Source of the DNA: Symsagittifera roscoffensis
Lineage: Eukaryota > Xenacoelomorpha > Acoela > Convolutidae
Assembly (NCBI RefSeq): GCF_963678635.1
Contig: NC_087066.1
Location: forward strand, 41,561,338 to 41,625,337
DNA length: 64,000 nt
Direction: 5' to 3'
Shown here: positions 29,882 through 39,389 of the stretch, piece by piece
Position numbering within the stretch: the stretch's first letter is position 1
How the letters are laid out: every line of letters starts with the position of its first letter
Made by a program: the position numbers and the translations under genes
The notes under the pieces: generated by a model
Seen by the model: only the letters and a program-made list of their open reading frames with translations
Database searches by the model: none
What the model was told of the DNA's origin: nothing

Positions 29882-32800
29882 ATGCAAAATAATAGTTTAA
29901 ACTCCACAGTCATACACAATGAAAACCTCAATGGAACTAGAAATCTCACTCAACAAGATATCCAGACACCATCACACTTCATAAATGAAGAAATCGTACA
30001 CACAACAACTACACAACAAAGTATTTCACCAATACGTCCAAATTTAACAACACCAAGAAATACAAACCCTTCACAAACACAAGTAACCTTACAATCAACC
30101 GTTAAACCTTCGGTTGCCCCAAAATATTCACACATGGATTATCAAACATACAGACCCATGACAATACCGTCAAAAACACGTAAAACGTTCACTAGAAACA
30201 ATTTTGCAGAACATAATTATAATTACACACATCCATCAAAAACAAATTATCCCCCACGAAAAAATTTTAGTAATTATACAAGATCTCGAAACTGGGATAA
30301 CCCAATAGCACAAACTAATTCAGTAAATTTTCAAACAAATTTACATCCTTCACAGGATCGTAGTGAAAACTATCCATTTTTTCAACAAAATAAAAATAAA
30401 AAACAAACATCTTATCAAATGGATTACTTATCCTCAGATGATGATTTTTTACAACCAGATATATTTGCACCCTATAATCAAGAATATCGTGGACAAGGAA
30501 TACAGAAACCACATACATATCATAGAATTTTTTCTCCACAACCAATAGAAACACAAAATCAACAACCAATTCATCAACAAAACCCAATTAATACACAATC
30601 TTTTCAACCACTTCAGCAACAAAACCCAATGATCACACACTCGTATCAACCAACACAAATGCAAAATGAAATACCACTCCCATATTATCTTCAACAACAC
30701 GAAATAACAAGAAATCAACTTTCAAATTTTTCTCAAATACCAAATGCAGCAGAATCATTACAAATGACAATGAATCCATACCTTATGGGTGGATCATCAA
30801 TAATATCAAATAAACCTTTAATGGTATTCACAGGAACAGACCCTGAATATTCTGTAGAAGACTATTTAAATGCAGTAACAGCAAATTTGATTTTAAATAT
30901 AGGACCTGAACCAATTAATACGCCACTACATCAAAACTGGATACATCGACGCACAGCGTTGATACAAACAACTTTAGACGGCGCAGCCCAAAAATGGTTT
31001 TCAGTATTGCCTATAGAAATAAAATCAAATTGGAAAAGGTTTACACAAGAATTTTCAAAAATGTTTGACTCCGAAAGAAACAAACAACAACAAAGAGTTT
31101 TATGTAATGAAATTCGCAGATTACCAAATGAAACCATCAAGCAATTAGCAGTACGCATCGAAACACTAGTTCGAAAAGCATATTCATTAAATACACACGA
31201 CTATAAAAACACAAAGATGACAGAAATCTTAATGATGACCTTAACACCGCAATTAAGAAAAATAGCAATAAAAAAGAGAGCATCCCATCCTTCTTCAATT
31301 CGAGAACCCGATTTAGATTTTCGAAAACTAGTAGACAAACTAGAACAAGCAGAAATCACAATGAAACTCGAAGAAACAGAAAATCTGAAATTACAATATG
31401 TTAACCGAATCGAAACAAATACCACAAGTATCAACAATATACAGGAATCAGATACAGACCTCGTTGAAAAAATCACTGAAATACTCAATATTTACGAAAA
31501 ACACCCAAACTTTAAAGGCAAACCATCTTTCAAAAAATGGTGTAATTATTGCCGACGATACGGACATAGTATTTCTGAATGTAGACAAAAACAGCAAGAC
31601 AATCAAAATAAACCTCAAAAATATAAAGAACCAAATAAATCATTCTATCAATACATGAAAAAAGATCAAAATCTACCGAACAAAACTGTGTACAGCAACA
31701 ACAGTTCAGGAAAACCACTCCCGAACAATACAAATTATACAAGAAATCAATCACCATATAACTCAAGTTATAGAGGAAGATCACCAGAACGAAGAAATAC
31801 GCAAAATTCATCACAAAATCACTACAATAGACCAAATAGTCGAAATAACTACTCCAGATCAAATTCAAATACAACACGATTTGTTTCTAGATCTAATTCC
31901 CAATCAAGAAAAAATTACTATCCAAACAATCAATCACGAAATTCATCATACAATAGGAATAGAAACTACTCCAATAATCGGAATAGAAGTTATTCAAACA
32001 ACCGAAACCAGAATTACCCGAACAATCGATCAAGGAATAACTCATATAATAGATCGAACTATAACAGAGCAAACAATAACTACCAAAACAGATCACGAAA
32101 TAATTCACAAAATCGACATTCAAGTTATAATAATCGTTATAGAAATTATTCCCAATCACCACACAGGAATAATAACCATTATAATAATTCTAATAATCGC
32201 CATAGAAGTAGTACACCTAAACATCAAAGGAATATAAATCAAGTACAATCAAATCCAGAAACAACATCAGACCCTCCAGGTATTGACGGCACAGTAAATG
32301 ATATGTTACAACTCAATCAAATAAACTGTGAATCATCAGACTCAGAAAGTGAAACAGAAAACACTATCTCCATCAATATGATAGCAGTCGAAAATGACTA
32401 TGAACCTATTATATATGAACAACCATTTTCATCACACATATATGAAAATCAATCAGAACTCCTTCACAATTATTATATTGAACCCATCCATTCCACACCG
32501 ACGACGCAAAAAACTAATGAAATTAACATTACAAATCAACCCAATGAGAATAACAAAACAAAATGCTTGAATACAAATCACATCTATCAAAACATACAAA
32601 AAGAACAACCCAAAGAAAAAATTTGGACAATACCATTTCTTTTAGAAAGTCCAAGAAGTAAAGAATTTCAACCACCAGATCTTGAAATTGATTTTCTAAT
32701 TGATTCAGGAGCAGAATCAAATATAATAAACATTCCCACATGGAATGAAATAAAAACCTTACACCCAAAGCTAACACCTCTTGAAACCTCCAGTAAATTA

Positions 32801-34615
32801 GCAACAGCACAAGGATCAACATTGGTAAACTATGGAAAAATTCAATTATTTCTTCTCCCCACAAGAACAATGGAGCAAAATAAAATTTTAACTAAACCAT
32901 TTAAACAAATATTCCATATCACTGATATTAAACACAATATCATTGGAATACCATTTATCTCTAAATATATACCAACAATCAACATATTAAACAGTAAAAT
33001 ACTAATCAAAGATAAATACACAAAAGCAAAAGACACATCCCTAACATTTTTTCAAAGATTAAACAAACAACCACCATTTTTTTCAAAATTTTATCCAATA
33101 TATAACCAACAAAGAAAACACCTGAAACCACTATCAGGAAACCTATATAATTTTTCAATAAAACAAGTTCACCAATATGATAAAAAACAAAACAAACAAC
33201 ACCTCTCTATGTCAGACTTTGAATTCAAACCTATCCATAAGTTTTTCAAAATCACAATCTCATCCATAAAATATTTGAAAAACTCGAATTCAGATATTAT
33301 TTCTCTACATGTATACAACAATACACCCTATCAAGTAACATTACCTTTAGGACTTTTAGGCTATTGCGATACCAACGCTACGATATCACCAATACACGAA
33401 AAAGAATATCGCGTAAATAATATACTCCAATTATTAGATATTTGTCAATCCACAATTCTTAATGAAGAATTATCTATAAATAATATAATAAGTAACGAAA
33501 AAAGAAATACGGATTATTTCACAAAAACCCCATATTTCAAACCGACATTCAACATAAATAACTACACAGAGAATCAACAGAAATTTTTAACAATGTTTAA
33601 TTTTCAACATTCACAAATAACACAAGACGAATTTGAAAAATTAGCCAAACAGCTAATTAAATTTTCATCAGTCTATGGAACATCCAAATTTGATGTTGGC
33701 AAAATCAGCTCATCACTACATCTCCCATTAAAACCAGACGCAGTTTTCAAAAAACAAAGAGCAAGTAAAGTACCAATTCATTTACACGATAAAGTGAACA
33801 GATTACTTGATATTTTAGAACAATACAATATAATCTCACCAGTAAATAAAGAAGAACAACCAAAAGGTAACACATTTATCAACCCTGTTATCATTCTAGC
33901 CAAAGGAGAATCATTAAAAATCGTTCTCGACGCTAGATACCTCAACTCACTCATAGATGAATCAAAGTGTAATTGGCCTATTGAACCAATACAAGTTATT
34001 TTAACAAAAATAAACGGAAAATACTTTACAACCGCAGATATGAAAAGTGCATACAATCAAATGCCATTAGATGAACAATCGCGACGTTTAACACAATTTG
34101 TTATTGGAAACCAACAGTATGAATTCAACCGCTTATTCTATGGAATATCCATAGGACCAGCAGCATTTTCAGCTTTTATGAGCAAAATTTTTCGACCACT
34201 AATACTCAAGAAAAACGCAATCACCTATTTAGACGATGTTTTTATGCAATCACAGACTAAAGAAGAAATGTTCAACGTTTTAGAACAATATCACCAAATA
34301 CTTCAGAACGAAAATCTGAAGGCCGCCCCCGATAAATCACACTTCTTTTTGACAAGAGTAAAATTCTTAGGACATAATATAGAAAGAAAAACAATCACCC
34401 CATTAAAATCACGCATTGATGCTATTCAAAAACTCCAACCACCAACAAACAAAAAGAAAATCCAAGAATTCCTTGGAATGTTGAATTTTTTAAGTAAATA
34501 TGTCTATAAAATGCAATTATACCTAAGACCATTTTATAATATACTTAGACAACAAAATAATTTTGAATGGAACACAGAGGTCAAGCACGTTTTGAAGAAA
34601 TTAAAAAACTTCTAA
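29882..34615 (+). CDS. gag-pol: gag-protease-RT polyprotein (1577 codons, one frame)
   Basis: Residue order: Asn/Gln-rich N-terminal region; retrotransposon gag capsid-like helices at about 340-450 (DGAAQKWF); CCHC knuckle C554-X2-C-X4-H-X4-C567; an Arg/Asn/Tyr/Ser-rich RNA-binding tail (about 620-780); aspartic protease with DSGAES at 941; reverse transcriptase about 1280-1510 with FTTADMKSAYNQ and the catalytic YLDD at 1449-1452; start of the connection region. Gag and pol share one frame with no stop or shift, unlike gypsy, where pol needs a -1 shift. The ORF ends at a TAA reached after a frame change near 34,580, just before RNase H. The domains identify Ty3/gypsy lineage with high certainty. 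They act in virus-like particles: capsid assembly, processing, cDNA synthesis. Confidence 0.92.
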   Translation: MQNNSLNSTVIHNENLNGTRNLTQQDIQTPSHFINEEIVHTTTTQQSISPIRPNLTTPRNTNPSQTQVTLQSTVKPSVAPKYSHMDYQTYRPMTIPSKTRKTFTRNNFAEHNYNYTHPSKTNYPPRKNFSNYTRSRNWDNPIAQTNSVNFQTNLHPSQDRSENYPFFQQNKNKKQTSYQMDYLSSDDDFLQPDIFAPYNQEYRGQGIQKPHTYHRIFSPQPIETQNQQPIHQQNPINTQSFQPLQQQNPMITHSYQPTQMQNEIPLPYYLQQHEITRNQLSNFSQIPNAAESLQMTMNPYLMGGSSIISNKPLMVFTGTDPEYSVEDYLNAVTANLILNIGPEPINTPLHQNWIHRRTALIQTTLDGAAQKWFSVLPIEIKSNWKRFTQEFSKMFDSERNKQQQRVLCNEIRRLPNETIKQLAVRIETLVRKAYSLNTHDYKNTKMTEILMMTLTPQLRKIAIKKRASHPSSIREPDLDFRKLVDKLEQAEITMKLEETENLKLQYVNRIETNTTSINNIQESDTDLVEKITEILNIYEKHPNFKGKPSFKKWCNYCRRYGHSISECRQKQQDNQNKPQKYKEPNKSFYQYMKKDQNLPNKTVYSNNSSGKPLPNNTNYTRNQSPYNSSYRGRSPERRNTQNSSQNHYNRPNSRNNYSRSNSNTTRFVSRSNSQSRKNYYPNNQSRNSSYNRNRNYSNNRNRSYSNNRNQNYPNNRSRNNSYNRSNYNRANNNYQNRSRNNSQNRHSSYNNRYRNYSQSPHRNNNHYNNSNNRHRSSTPKHQRNINQVQSNPETTSDPPGIDGTVNDMLQLNQINCESSDSESETENTISINMIAVENDYEPIIYEQPFSSHIYENQSELLHNYYIEPIHSTPTTQKTNEINITNQPNENNKTKCLNTNHIYQNIQKEQPKEKIWTIPFLLESPRSKEFQPPDLEIDFLIDSGAESNIINIPTWNEIKTLHPKLTPLETSSKLATAQGSTLVNYGKIQLFLLPTRTMEQNKILTKPFKQIFHITDIKHNIIGIPFISKYIPTINILNSKILIKDKYTKAKDTSLTFFQRLNKQPPFFSKFYPIYNQQRKHLKPLSGNLYNFSIKQVHQYDKKQNKQHLSMSDFEFKPIHKFFKITISSIKYLKNSNSDIISLHVYNNTPYQVTLPLGLLGYCDTNATISPIHEKEYRVNNILQLLDICQSTILNEELSINNIISNEKRNTDYFTKTPYFKPTFNINNYTENQQKFLTMFNFQHSQITQDEFEKLAKQLIKFSSVYGTSKFDVGKISSSLHLPLKPDAVFKKQRASKVPIHLHDKVNRLLDILEQYNIISPVNKEEQPKGNTFINPVIILAKGESLKIVLDARYLNSLIDESKCNWPIEPIQVILTKINGKYFTTADMKSAYNQMPLDEQSRRLTQFVIGNQQYEFNRLFYGISIGPAAFSAFMSKIFRPLILKKNAITYLDDVFMQSQTKEEMFNVLEQYHQILQNENLKAAPDKSHFFLTRVKFLGHNIERKTITPLKSRIDAIQKLQPPTNKKKIQEFLGMLNFLSKYVYKMQLYLRPFYNILRQQNNFEWNTEVKHVLKKLKNF

Positions 34616-34989
34616 CTGAACAAATTTCAAACACAATTCCAGATTCAAATCAACCATTTTATGCAATGTGCGATGCTTCGAACTTTGGCATCGGCGCAGC
34701 ATTATTACAATCACATAATGGTACAAATAAAATGAACCTCATATCAGCAAATTCTCGATTATTCACTCAAGCAGAGCTACGACTCTCAACTCTAATGAGA
34801 GAATGTACAGCCATAATATATACACTAACAGAATATGAATTTCTGATACTTGGATCAAAACATCCCACAGTTCTATTCACAGACCATAAACCAATCATCT
34901 TTCTTTTTACACAAAAGTCTAATCCAAACCACCGAGTTTATAGATTTCAACTAATTTTAATGAAATTCCCAAACTTACATATAGTTTAG
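34567..34989 (+). CDS. RNase H domain of pol, different frame
   Basis: Frame 1 continues pol after a one-base-type frame change near 34,580. Shows the RNase H carboxylates: D in MCDASNFGIGAALL, E in LMRECTAIIYTL and D in LFTDHKPI. It degrades RNA in the RNA:DNA hybrid during reverse transcription. A TAG at 34987 stops it, but the frame remains open to 35194 and still reads the conserved ALPDTLSR motif that closes this region. This copy therefore carries a nonsense codon inside a conserved block. Confidence 0.85.
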   Translation: MEHRGQARFEEIKKLLTEQISNTIPDSNQPFYAMCDASNFGIGAALLQSHNGTNKMNLISANSRLFTQAELRLSTLMRECTAIIYTLTEYEFLILGSKHPTVLFTDHKPIIFLFTQKSNPNHRVYRFQLILMKFPNLHIV

Positions 34990-35189
34990 ACCGCAGGAAA
35001 AAATCTTGCATTACCAGACACCTTAAGTCGAAATACGCCACCTGAATTACTTACACGTAAAACCACAGTTGAAATTCCCAAAAATATAAAATTCTACCTT
35101 GCAAAAAACGAAACATCACCCCGACTAGAATGCAAATATGCAGTAAAAACTGACGTTGAACAATCACAGATAAACAACACTTCCCACTT

Positions 35190-37016
35190 TATTTAGATTG
35201 TCAAAATAATCACTATGAAGTTGACCTACTTGGAACATCAACTTTTAAACCAATCCCATATTCACAATGGATAAAAAATAACACCCAACAAAAAAGAGTA
35301 AAACAACACTCGCATAAAAAAGACCTTTTTCCACTAATTGAAAAAGAAAACCTAACTGATAAAATAAATTTATCAGGACCACAAACAATCGATTCAAAAT
35401 ACACAATAAATCAAGTTTTTGATCTCCATGACCCACTTGATACAATACCCTTATCTAAATTAGAAATTGAAAACATATTTCTCCCCCCAACAGAAACAAT
35501 TACAATTTCAACACTGAAACAATATCAGAATCTTGACCCGGTAATTCGACAACTAAAATCATGGCACAAATATAAAACTAAACCCGTCAAGGCAGATACA
35601 ACTATTTTAGGAAATAAAACACTCCTCCGATATTTTCGAAAATTCAATAATACAACAATTAACGAAAACACAGACCTTCTAGAATACAAATTAAATGAAT
35701 CTACAGTTCCCTGTCTCCCTCTTAGTATGATTCTCATAGCTTTTAATATTTCACATACACAAAATATTAAAGGACACTCTGGATCAGAGAAAACATATTC
35801 AAATTTCATACAAAACTTTTTTTTCCCAAATGCACCAATTTGGATAAAAGTACTATGCAATGATTGTATAGTATGTCAACTAAATAAGCCTTATCCAAAT
35901 CAAAAACAAATAGCACAAAAACAAGACTTTAAAGGACAAAGTTTGTACTTTAACCACCGTATCTCCTTTGATACAAAAGGACCAATTTCACCCTCATCCG
36001 AAGGAAACTCCTACATTATGGTAATTGTTGACGCGTTTACACAATATGTAGCACTTAACCCAGTACCACATTGTAACGCTTATTACGCTTACACAACACT
36101 CTATGAACACTGGATAGCCAAATTCGGACTACCAGAAATTTTAGTTACAGACAACGGTACAGAATTCATAAATAATGAAATCATCACACTATGTCATCTA
36201 TATAACATCAAACACAAACCACGTACATCTCACGCACCTTGGACAAACGGCTTAGTCGAAGGTATGAACCGTTCATTACAAGAATATCTCAGATGTATCA
36301 TCAATGGAAATGATACAAGATACACCGAATGGTCAGCAGATGTAAAATTATTTCCCTTAGCATATAATTCACAAATTACGACAACTCTAGGAATGTCACC
36401 ATATGAAATGGTTTTTAACCAAAAGCCACGCAAACCAATAATGTTTACAGCAAACTCTCATAAAAACGCACAAGGTTATTGTCAACCAAATAAAGACTCA
36501 ATCTGTTATAACCTACCTTTACATACACACAATGAAGATCATTTTCATCACCCACAAATTCTTAAATTAGCCTCCGGTACACACACCGAATGGATTTTAA
36601 ACAGAGATAAAAAACACAATGAAATTTACCAAAAAGTAACAAAAAAGTTGTTACAAAGGCAAAACATTAATGAACAAATAAATTCACGCTTTACACCAGC
36701 CTCCGTTTTAAAAATTGGAACATTTGTTTTCATACCCAATTTTAATACTCAAAAAGGAATTTCGAAAAAATTACAACCCCTTCGTAAAGGACCATACCAA
36801 ATAATTGCAAAACCCACTGATGTCACATATAAAATCACCGAATCAGACAAAAAAGAAATCGTTCAACACCGAAATAACCTATTACCTTATTATCCAAAAG
36901 AATACGCACTCCGCGAACTAACTCAATTATATTCTTTTACAGGTTTACAAGTTATTCAAAATGACCCACATACGGAAAATACAACAAAGGAACAAAAAGA
37001 TTTTCACCTCAAATAA
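35190..37016 (+). CDS. Integrase (HHCC, D,D-35-E, GPY/F)
   Basis: Open in frame 3 from about 35190 (no early ATG; ATG-like starts are internal) to TAA at 37014. The N-terminal zinc finger has HTQNIKGH and CNDCIVC. The catalytic core reads ISFDTKGP, then VTDNGTEF, then GLVEGMNR with exactly 35 residues between the second Asp and the Glu. A C-terminal GPY/F module (KGPYQIIAKPTDVTYKI) follows. It inserts cDNA into the host chromosome with 4-bp staggers, matching the CTAG duplication. The conserved end of pol appears to continue in frame 2 to 37243 (SSRLRNQPRK), after another frame change at an A-run near 36,990. Confidence 0.9.
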   Translation, partial: YLDCQNNHYEVDLLGTSTFKPIPYSQWIKNNTQQKRVKQHSHKKDLFPLIEKENLTDKINLSGPQTIDSKYTINQVFDLHDPLDTIPLSKLEIENIFLPPTETITISTLKQYQNLDPVIRQLKSWHKYKTKPVKADTTILGNKTLLRYFRKFNNTTINENTDLLEYKLNESTVPCLPLSMILIAFNISHTQNIKGHSGSEKTYSNFIQNFFFPNAPIWIKVLCNDCIVCQLNKPYPNQKQIAQKQDFKGQSLYFNHRISFDTKGPISPSSEGNSYIMVIVDAFTQYVALNPVPHCNAYYAYTTLYEHWIAKFGLPEILVTDNGTEFINNEIITLCHLYNIKHKPRTSHAPWTNGLVEGMNRSLQEYLRCIINGNDTRYTEWSADVKLFPLAYNSQITTTLGMSPYEMVFNQKPRKPIMFTANSHKNAQGYCQPNKDSICYNLPLHTHNEDHFHHPQILKLASGTHTEWILNRDKKHNEIYQKVTKKLLQRQNINEQINSRFTPASVLKIGTFVFIPNFNTQKGISKKLQPLRKGPYQIIAKPTDVTYKITESDKKEIVQHRNNLLPYYPKEYALRELTQLYSFTGLQVIQNDPHTENTTKEQKDFHLK

Positions 37017-37243
37017 CAAAATCAACCACCACAAAAAACAATACAAAAAATCTAGATCAAAATACATCTCAAAAAGAAAGAAAAAATAGAAAAATGACAG
37101 AACAAATAATACCCCAAGAACAAATCGATAAATCAGAACATAGAGAGTCTTCACGACTTAGAAATCAACCACGTAAAAACTATAAATTATTCATCCCACA
37201 ATCTAAAATATTAAAGAAAGTTGAATTTCAAAAACAACCTTAA
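37017..37243 (+). CDS. Probable C-terminal end of pol in another frame
   Basis: Frame 2 is open through this stretch to a TAA at 37241-37243. It reads a Ser/Arg motif (ESSRLRNQPRKNYKLF) that resembles the basic tail found after the GPY/F module in many gypsy-type integrases. It is linked to the integrase by a frame change near 36,990. Composition is Lys-rich. Supported only by motif resemblance. Confidence 0.45.
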
Positions 37244-37830
37244 TTCTACATTTAATAATCTTTGCACCTCTGAAACATTTTACACTTTCATTTTTCAAAA
37301 TAACATGCTGACAAACACGCAGCGATTCTAGTTCAAAATTAGCCAATAGGATTCATCCAATCCGTCACCTTCTATAACTCTAACACAAACCAACTAGACG
37401 AAAAATACTAAACTCCAGGCATATCTATAACTATAACTTTACGACCCCCAGGTCAAAAATAAGCAAACCACTCCAACTTGACAACTAAAATAAATATCAC
37501 CATAATATCATAACCCTCCCTTATCTAATAAACCAAAGATCAACAATATTTCCCCAACTCAGACCTCAAATATCCCCCAAACAAATATGTTAAAATAGCC
37601 TAAAGAAAAAGAACGACCATTTTAATTAGCCTCAAAAATCTCAAAAATACCCCAGATCATTTGACAAATGAAAATAAAGACAAGGAAGACCTCCCGATCA
37701 CCATAAAAATTGCCCCCAACAATTTTTTACAAAACTCAACCCACTTGTCAAAAAACTAATAAATAATCCGACCACACCTGAAAATTGCCCCAAACAACAA
37801 AAAATATTCGATCAAGAAGTCATTTCTTAA
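37244..37830. other. pol-env intergenic segment of the retroelement
   Basis: No coding frame recognised in about 590 bp. It contains repeated CCCCAA-type motifs (TTTCCCC, TATCCCCCAAAC, TACCCCAG, TTGCCCCCAAC, TTGCCCCAAAC). It could hold the acceptor for a spliced env mRNA. Confidence 0.4.
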
Positions 37831-38061
37831 ATGCTCTTCTATCAAACAGTCACTAAAATTATCACAAACCTCAAACAATTTTTTACGATACTTGAAACTT
37901 TCATAATATTTCTTTTTGATATCCTTGAATCTTTTCGAATAATCTTAATCATTTTTTGTAATATTTTTTTAATTTTCTACACTATATTCGAACTATTTCT
38001 CCAACTTTCAAAAACCCTTGATTATATCCACAGGTACGATTCATACAACTTGTCTAAATGA
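37831..38061 (+). CDS. Small hydrophobic ORF (76 codons)
   Basis: ATG-started, Phe/Ile/Leu-rich with one long membrane-like stretch (FIIFLFDILESFRIILIIF then CNIFLIFYTIFELFL). Its TGA overlaps the ATG of the next ORF as ATGA (38058-38061). Unknown family; possibly a small viroporin-like or membrane accessory protein, inferred from hydrophobicity alone. Confidence 0.4.
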   Translation: MLFYQTVTKIITNLKQFFTILETFIIFLFDILESFRIILIIFCNIFLIFYTIFELFLQLSKTLDYIHRYDSYNLSK

Positions 38062-38246
38062 TACGAACTATTTTCAGTAGAACTGATATTTTTCTACTAT
38101 TTGTAATTTTCATAACATTTTTATCATCCCTCATTTTGACCATATGCAAATGTATAAAGAAAGCAATCCTCACATTTGCCCTAGCAACAATCCTTCTAAT
38201 TCTTTTTTTAAAAGAATACTATAATAAACATAAACTTTTTCACTAA
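38058..38246 (+). CDS. Small two-helix membrane ORF (62 codons)
   Basis: ATG overlaps the previous stop. Two hydrophobic segments (IFLLFVIFITFLSSLILTI and AILTFALATILLILFL) are separated by a Cys/Lys turn. It ends in TAA (38244), but the same frame then stays open for 381 codons. It could be the membrane-anchored N-terminus of that longer product if the stop is a mutation or is read through. Confidence 0.45.
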   Translation: MIRTIFSRTDIFLLFVIFITFLSSLILTICKCIKKAILTFALATILLILFLKEYYNKHKLFH

Positions 38247-39389
38247 AAGAATAGACCAAAAAAGCTATCAAAAATTGCTACCCAACAATCACATAGTCAG
38301 TCTTCACCGACATCATCCCAAGAAAACCCGACAACACTTTCAACTACCCAAAACCCCCAAACATCTACACGAATTTCTTTTCAAGATAACCCATATACCT
38401 TTGAAGAACGACACGCTCGCTTATCAGAACCACTAGAACCAGTTCAACGACAAGCACCTCTAAGCGAACCAACATATAACTTATACCCAACACTACCACA
38501 AGAATTAAGTAGAATAAGAAATCCTAGTCAAAACCAAAATACAGTCGAAATAAATAGACAAATTATACATCCTCGACGAAACAGAAATTTTCAAACTCCC
38601 CGAGTTCAATTTGATATACCTCAATCCCCATCACAAAACACTCCAGAAAACCCCATTGGTATATTACCAGAAACCCCTACGCTTCTTTCACAACGTAGCA
38701 CTTCAAGCCTACCATCGGATTACTTAGGTTCAACACCAACATCTGAACAAATACGTGAAAATCCCTTTAACCCCCCAAACCAAGCATCACGACTACCATA
38801 TTGGACAACACATTCATTCACACAAGGTGAACTAAATTTAGTCAATGATCCAATAGATATTTCTACGGATACAACAACATCCTCATCACTACCAGAAACA
38901 TTATCACTACCATCAACACCATCAATAAGCCAGATTTCACCACCACCTTTTAACTTAAATTTCCCAAATAACCTCGACGCTAGATATCGAGAACAATCAT
39001 CAACAAATATTCCTTTAAGACTAGACTGGAATACATTCACAGCACCTCCACCATTATTCGGACAACACCTAGAAAGTAACCGACTCCACAATTGGGCACT
39101 TAATAGACTACAATATAGACAAGACATTCACGAAGACATTCGTGCTCATAACATCCAGATACTCCAACAGAATAGTCTACAATTAAAATTTGAAATCACG
39201 GTTAAATTAAACAACATTACTCAACATCCCTATCCATTAAATCCACCAAATATAACAGCTCAATCCCTACCACCACCATTTATAACAACTGAAGTAATAT
39301 ACAAATACGACAGATATACCAAAAAGACAATTGGTTACATCACATTTTATAACCCATACTCAGGATTGTCATACACATGTATATTCTAA
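38247..39389 (+). CDS. 381-codon open frame without any ATG, Pro/Ser/Thr-rich
   Basis: Continues the frame of the two-helix ORF after its TAA and runs to TAA at 39387. No methionine codon occurs anywhere in it. Content: Ser/Gln/Pro/Thr-rich disordered segments, ERHARLSEPLEPVQRQAP, a more ordered C-terminal 110 residues (DWNTFTAPPPLFGQHLES ... YDRYTKKTIGYITFYNPYSG). It overlaps the env ATG (39377) by 13 nt. Length and lack of stops in A+T-rich DNA argue for selection on the frame. Expression would need readthrough, splicing onto an upstream start, or a non-AUG start. Function unknown. Confidence 0.5.
   Translation, partial: KNRPKKLSKIATQQSHSQSSPTSSQENPTTLSTTQNPQTSTRISFQDNPYTFEERHARLSEPLEPVQRQAPLSEPTYNLYPTLPQELSRIRNPSQNQNTVEINRQIIHPRRNRNFQTPRVQFDIPQSPSQNTPENPIGILPETPTLLSQRSTSSLPSDYLGSTPTSEQIRENPFNPPNQASRLPYWTTHSFTQGELNLVNDPIDISTDTTTSSSLPETLSLPSTPSISQISPPPFNLNFPNNLDARYREQSSTNIPLRLDWNTFTAPPPLFGQHLESNRLHNWALNRLQYRQDIHEDIRAHNIQILQQNSLQLKFEITVKLNNITQHPYPLNPPNITAQSLPPPFITTEVIYKYDRYTKKTIGYITFYNPYSGLSYTCIF

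Noticed and set aside
30315-33036. Several 60-115 codon frames antisense or out of frame within gag-pol
   Set aside because: Shadows of the strongly A-rich coding strand; they contain no independent features.
28858-38246. Alternative genetic code with TAA/TAG read as amino acids in the retroelement
   Set aside because: The 1577-codon gag-pol frame has no internal TAA or TAG, and host genes here end normally in TAA, TAG and TGA. Nonsense mutation, readthrough or read error is simpler.
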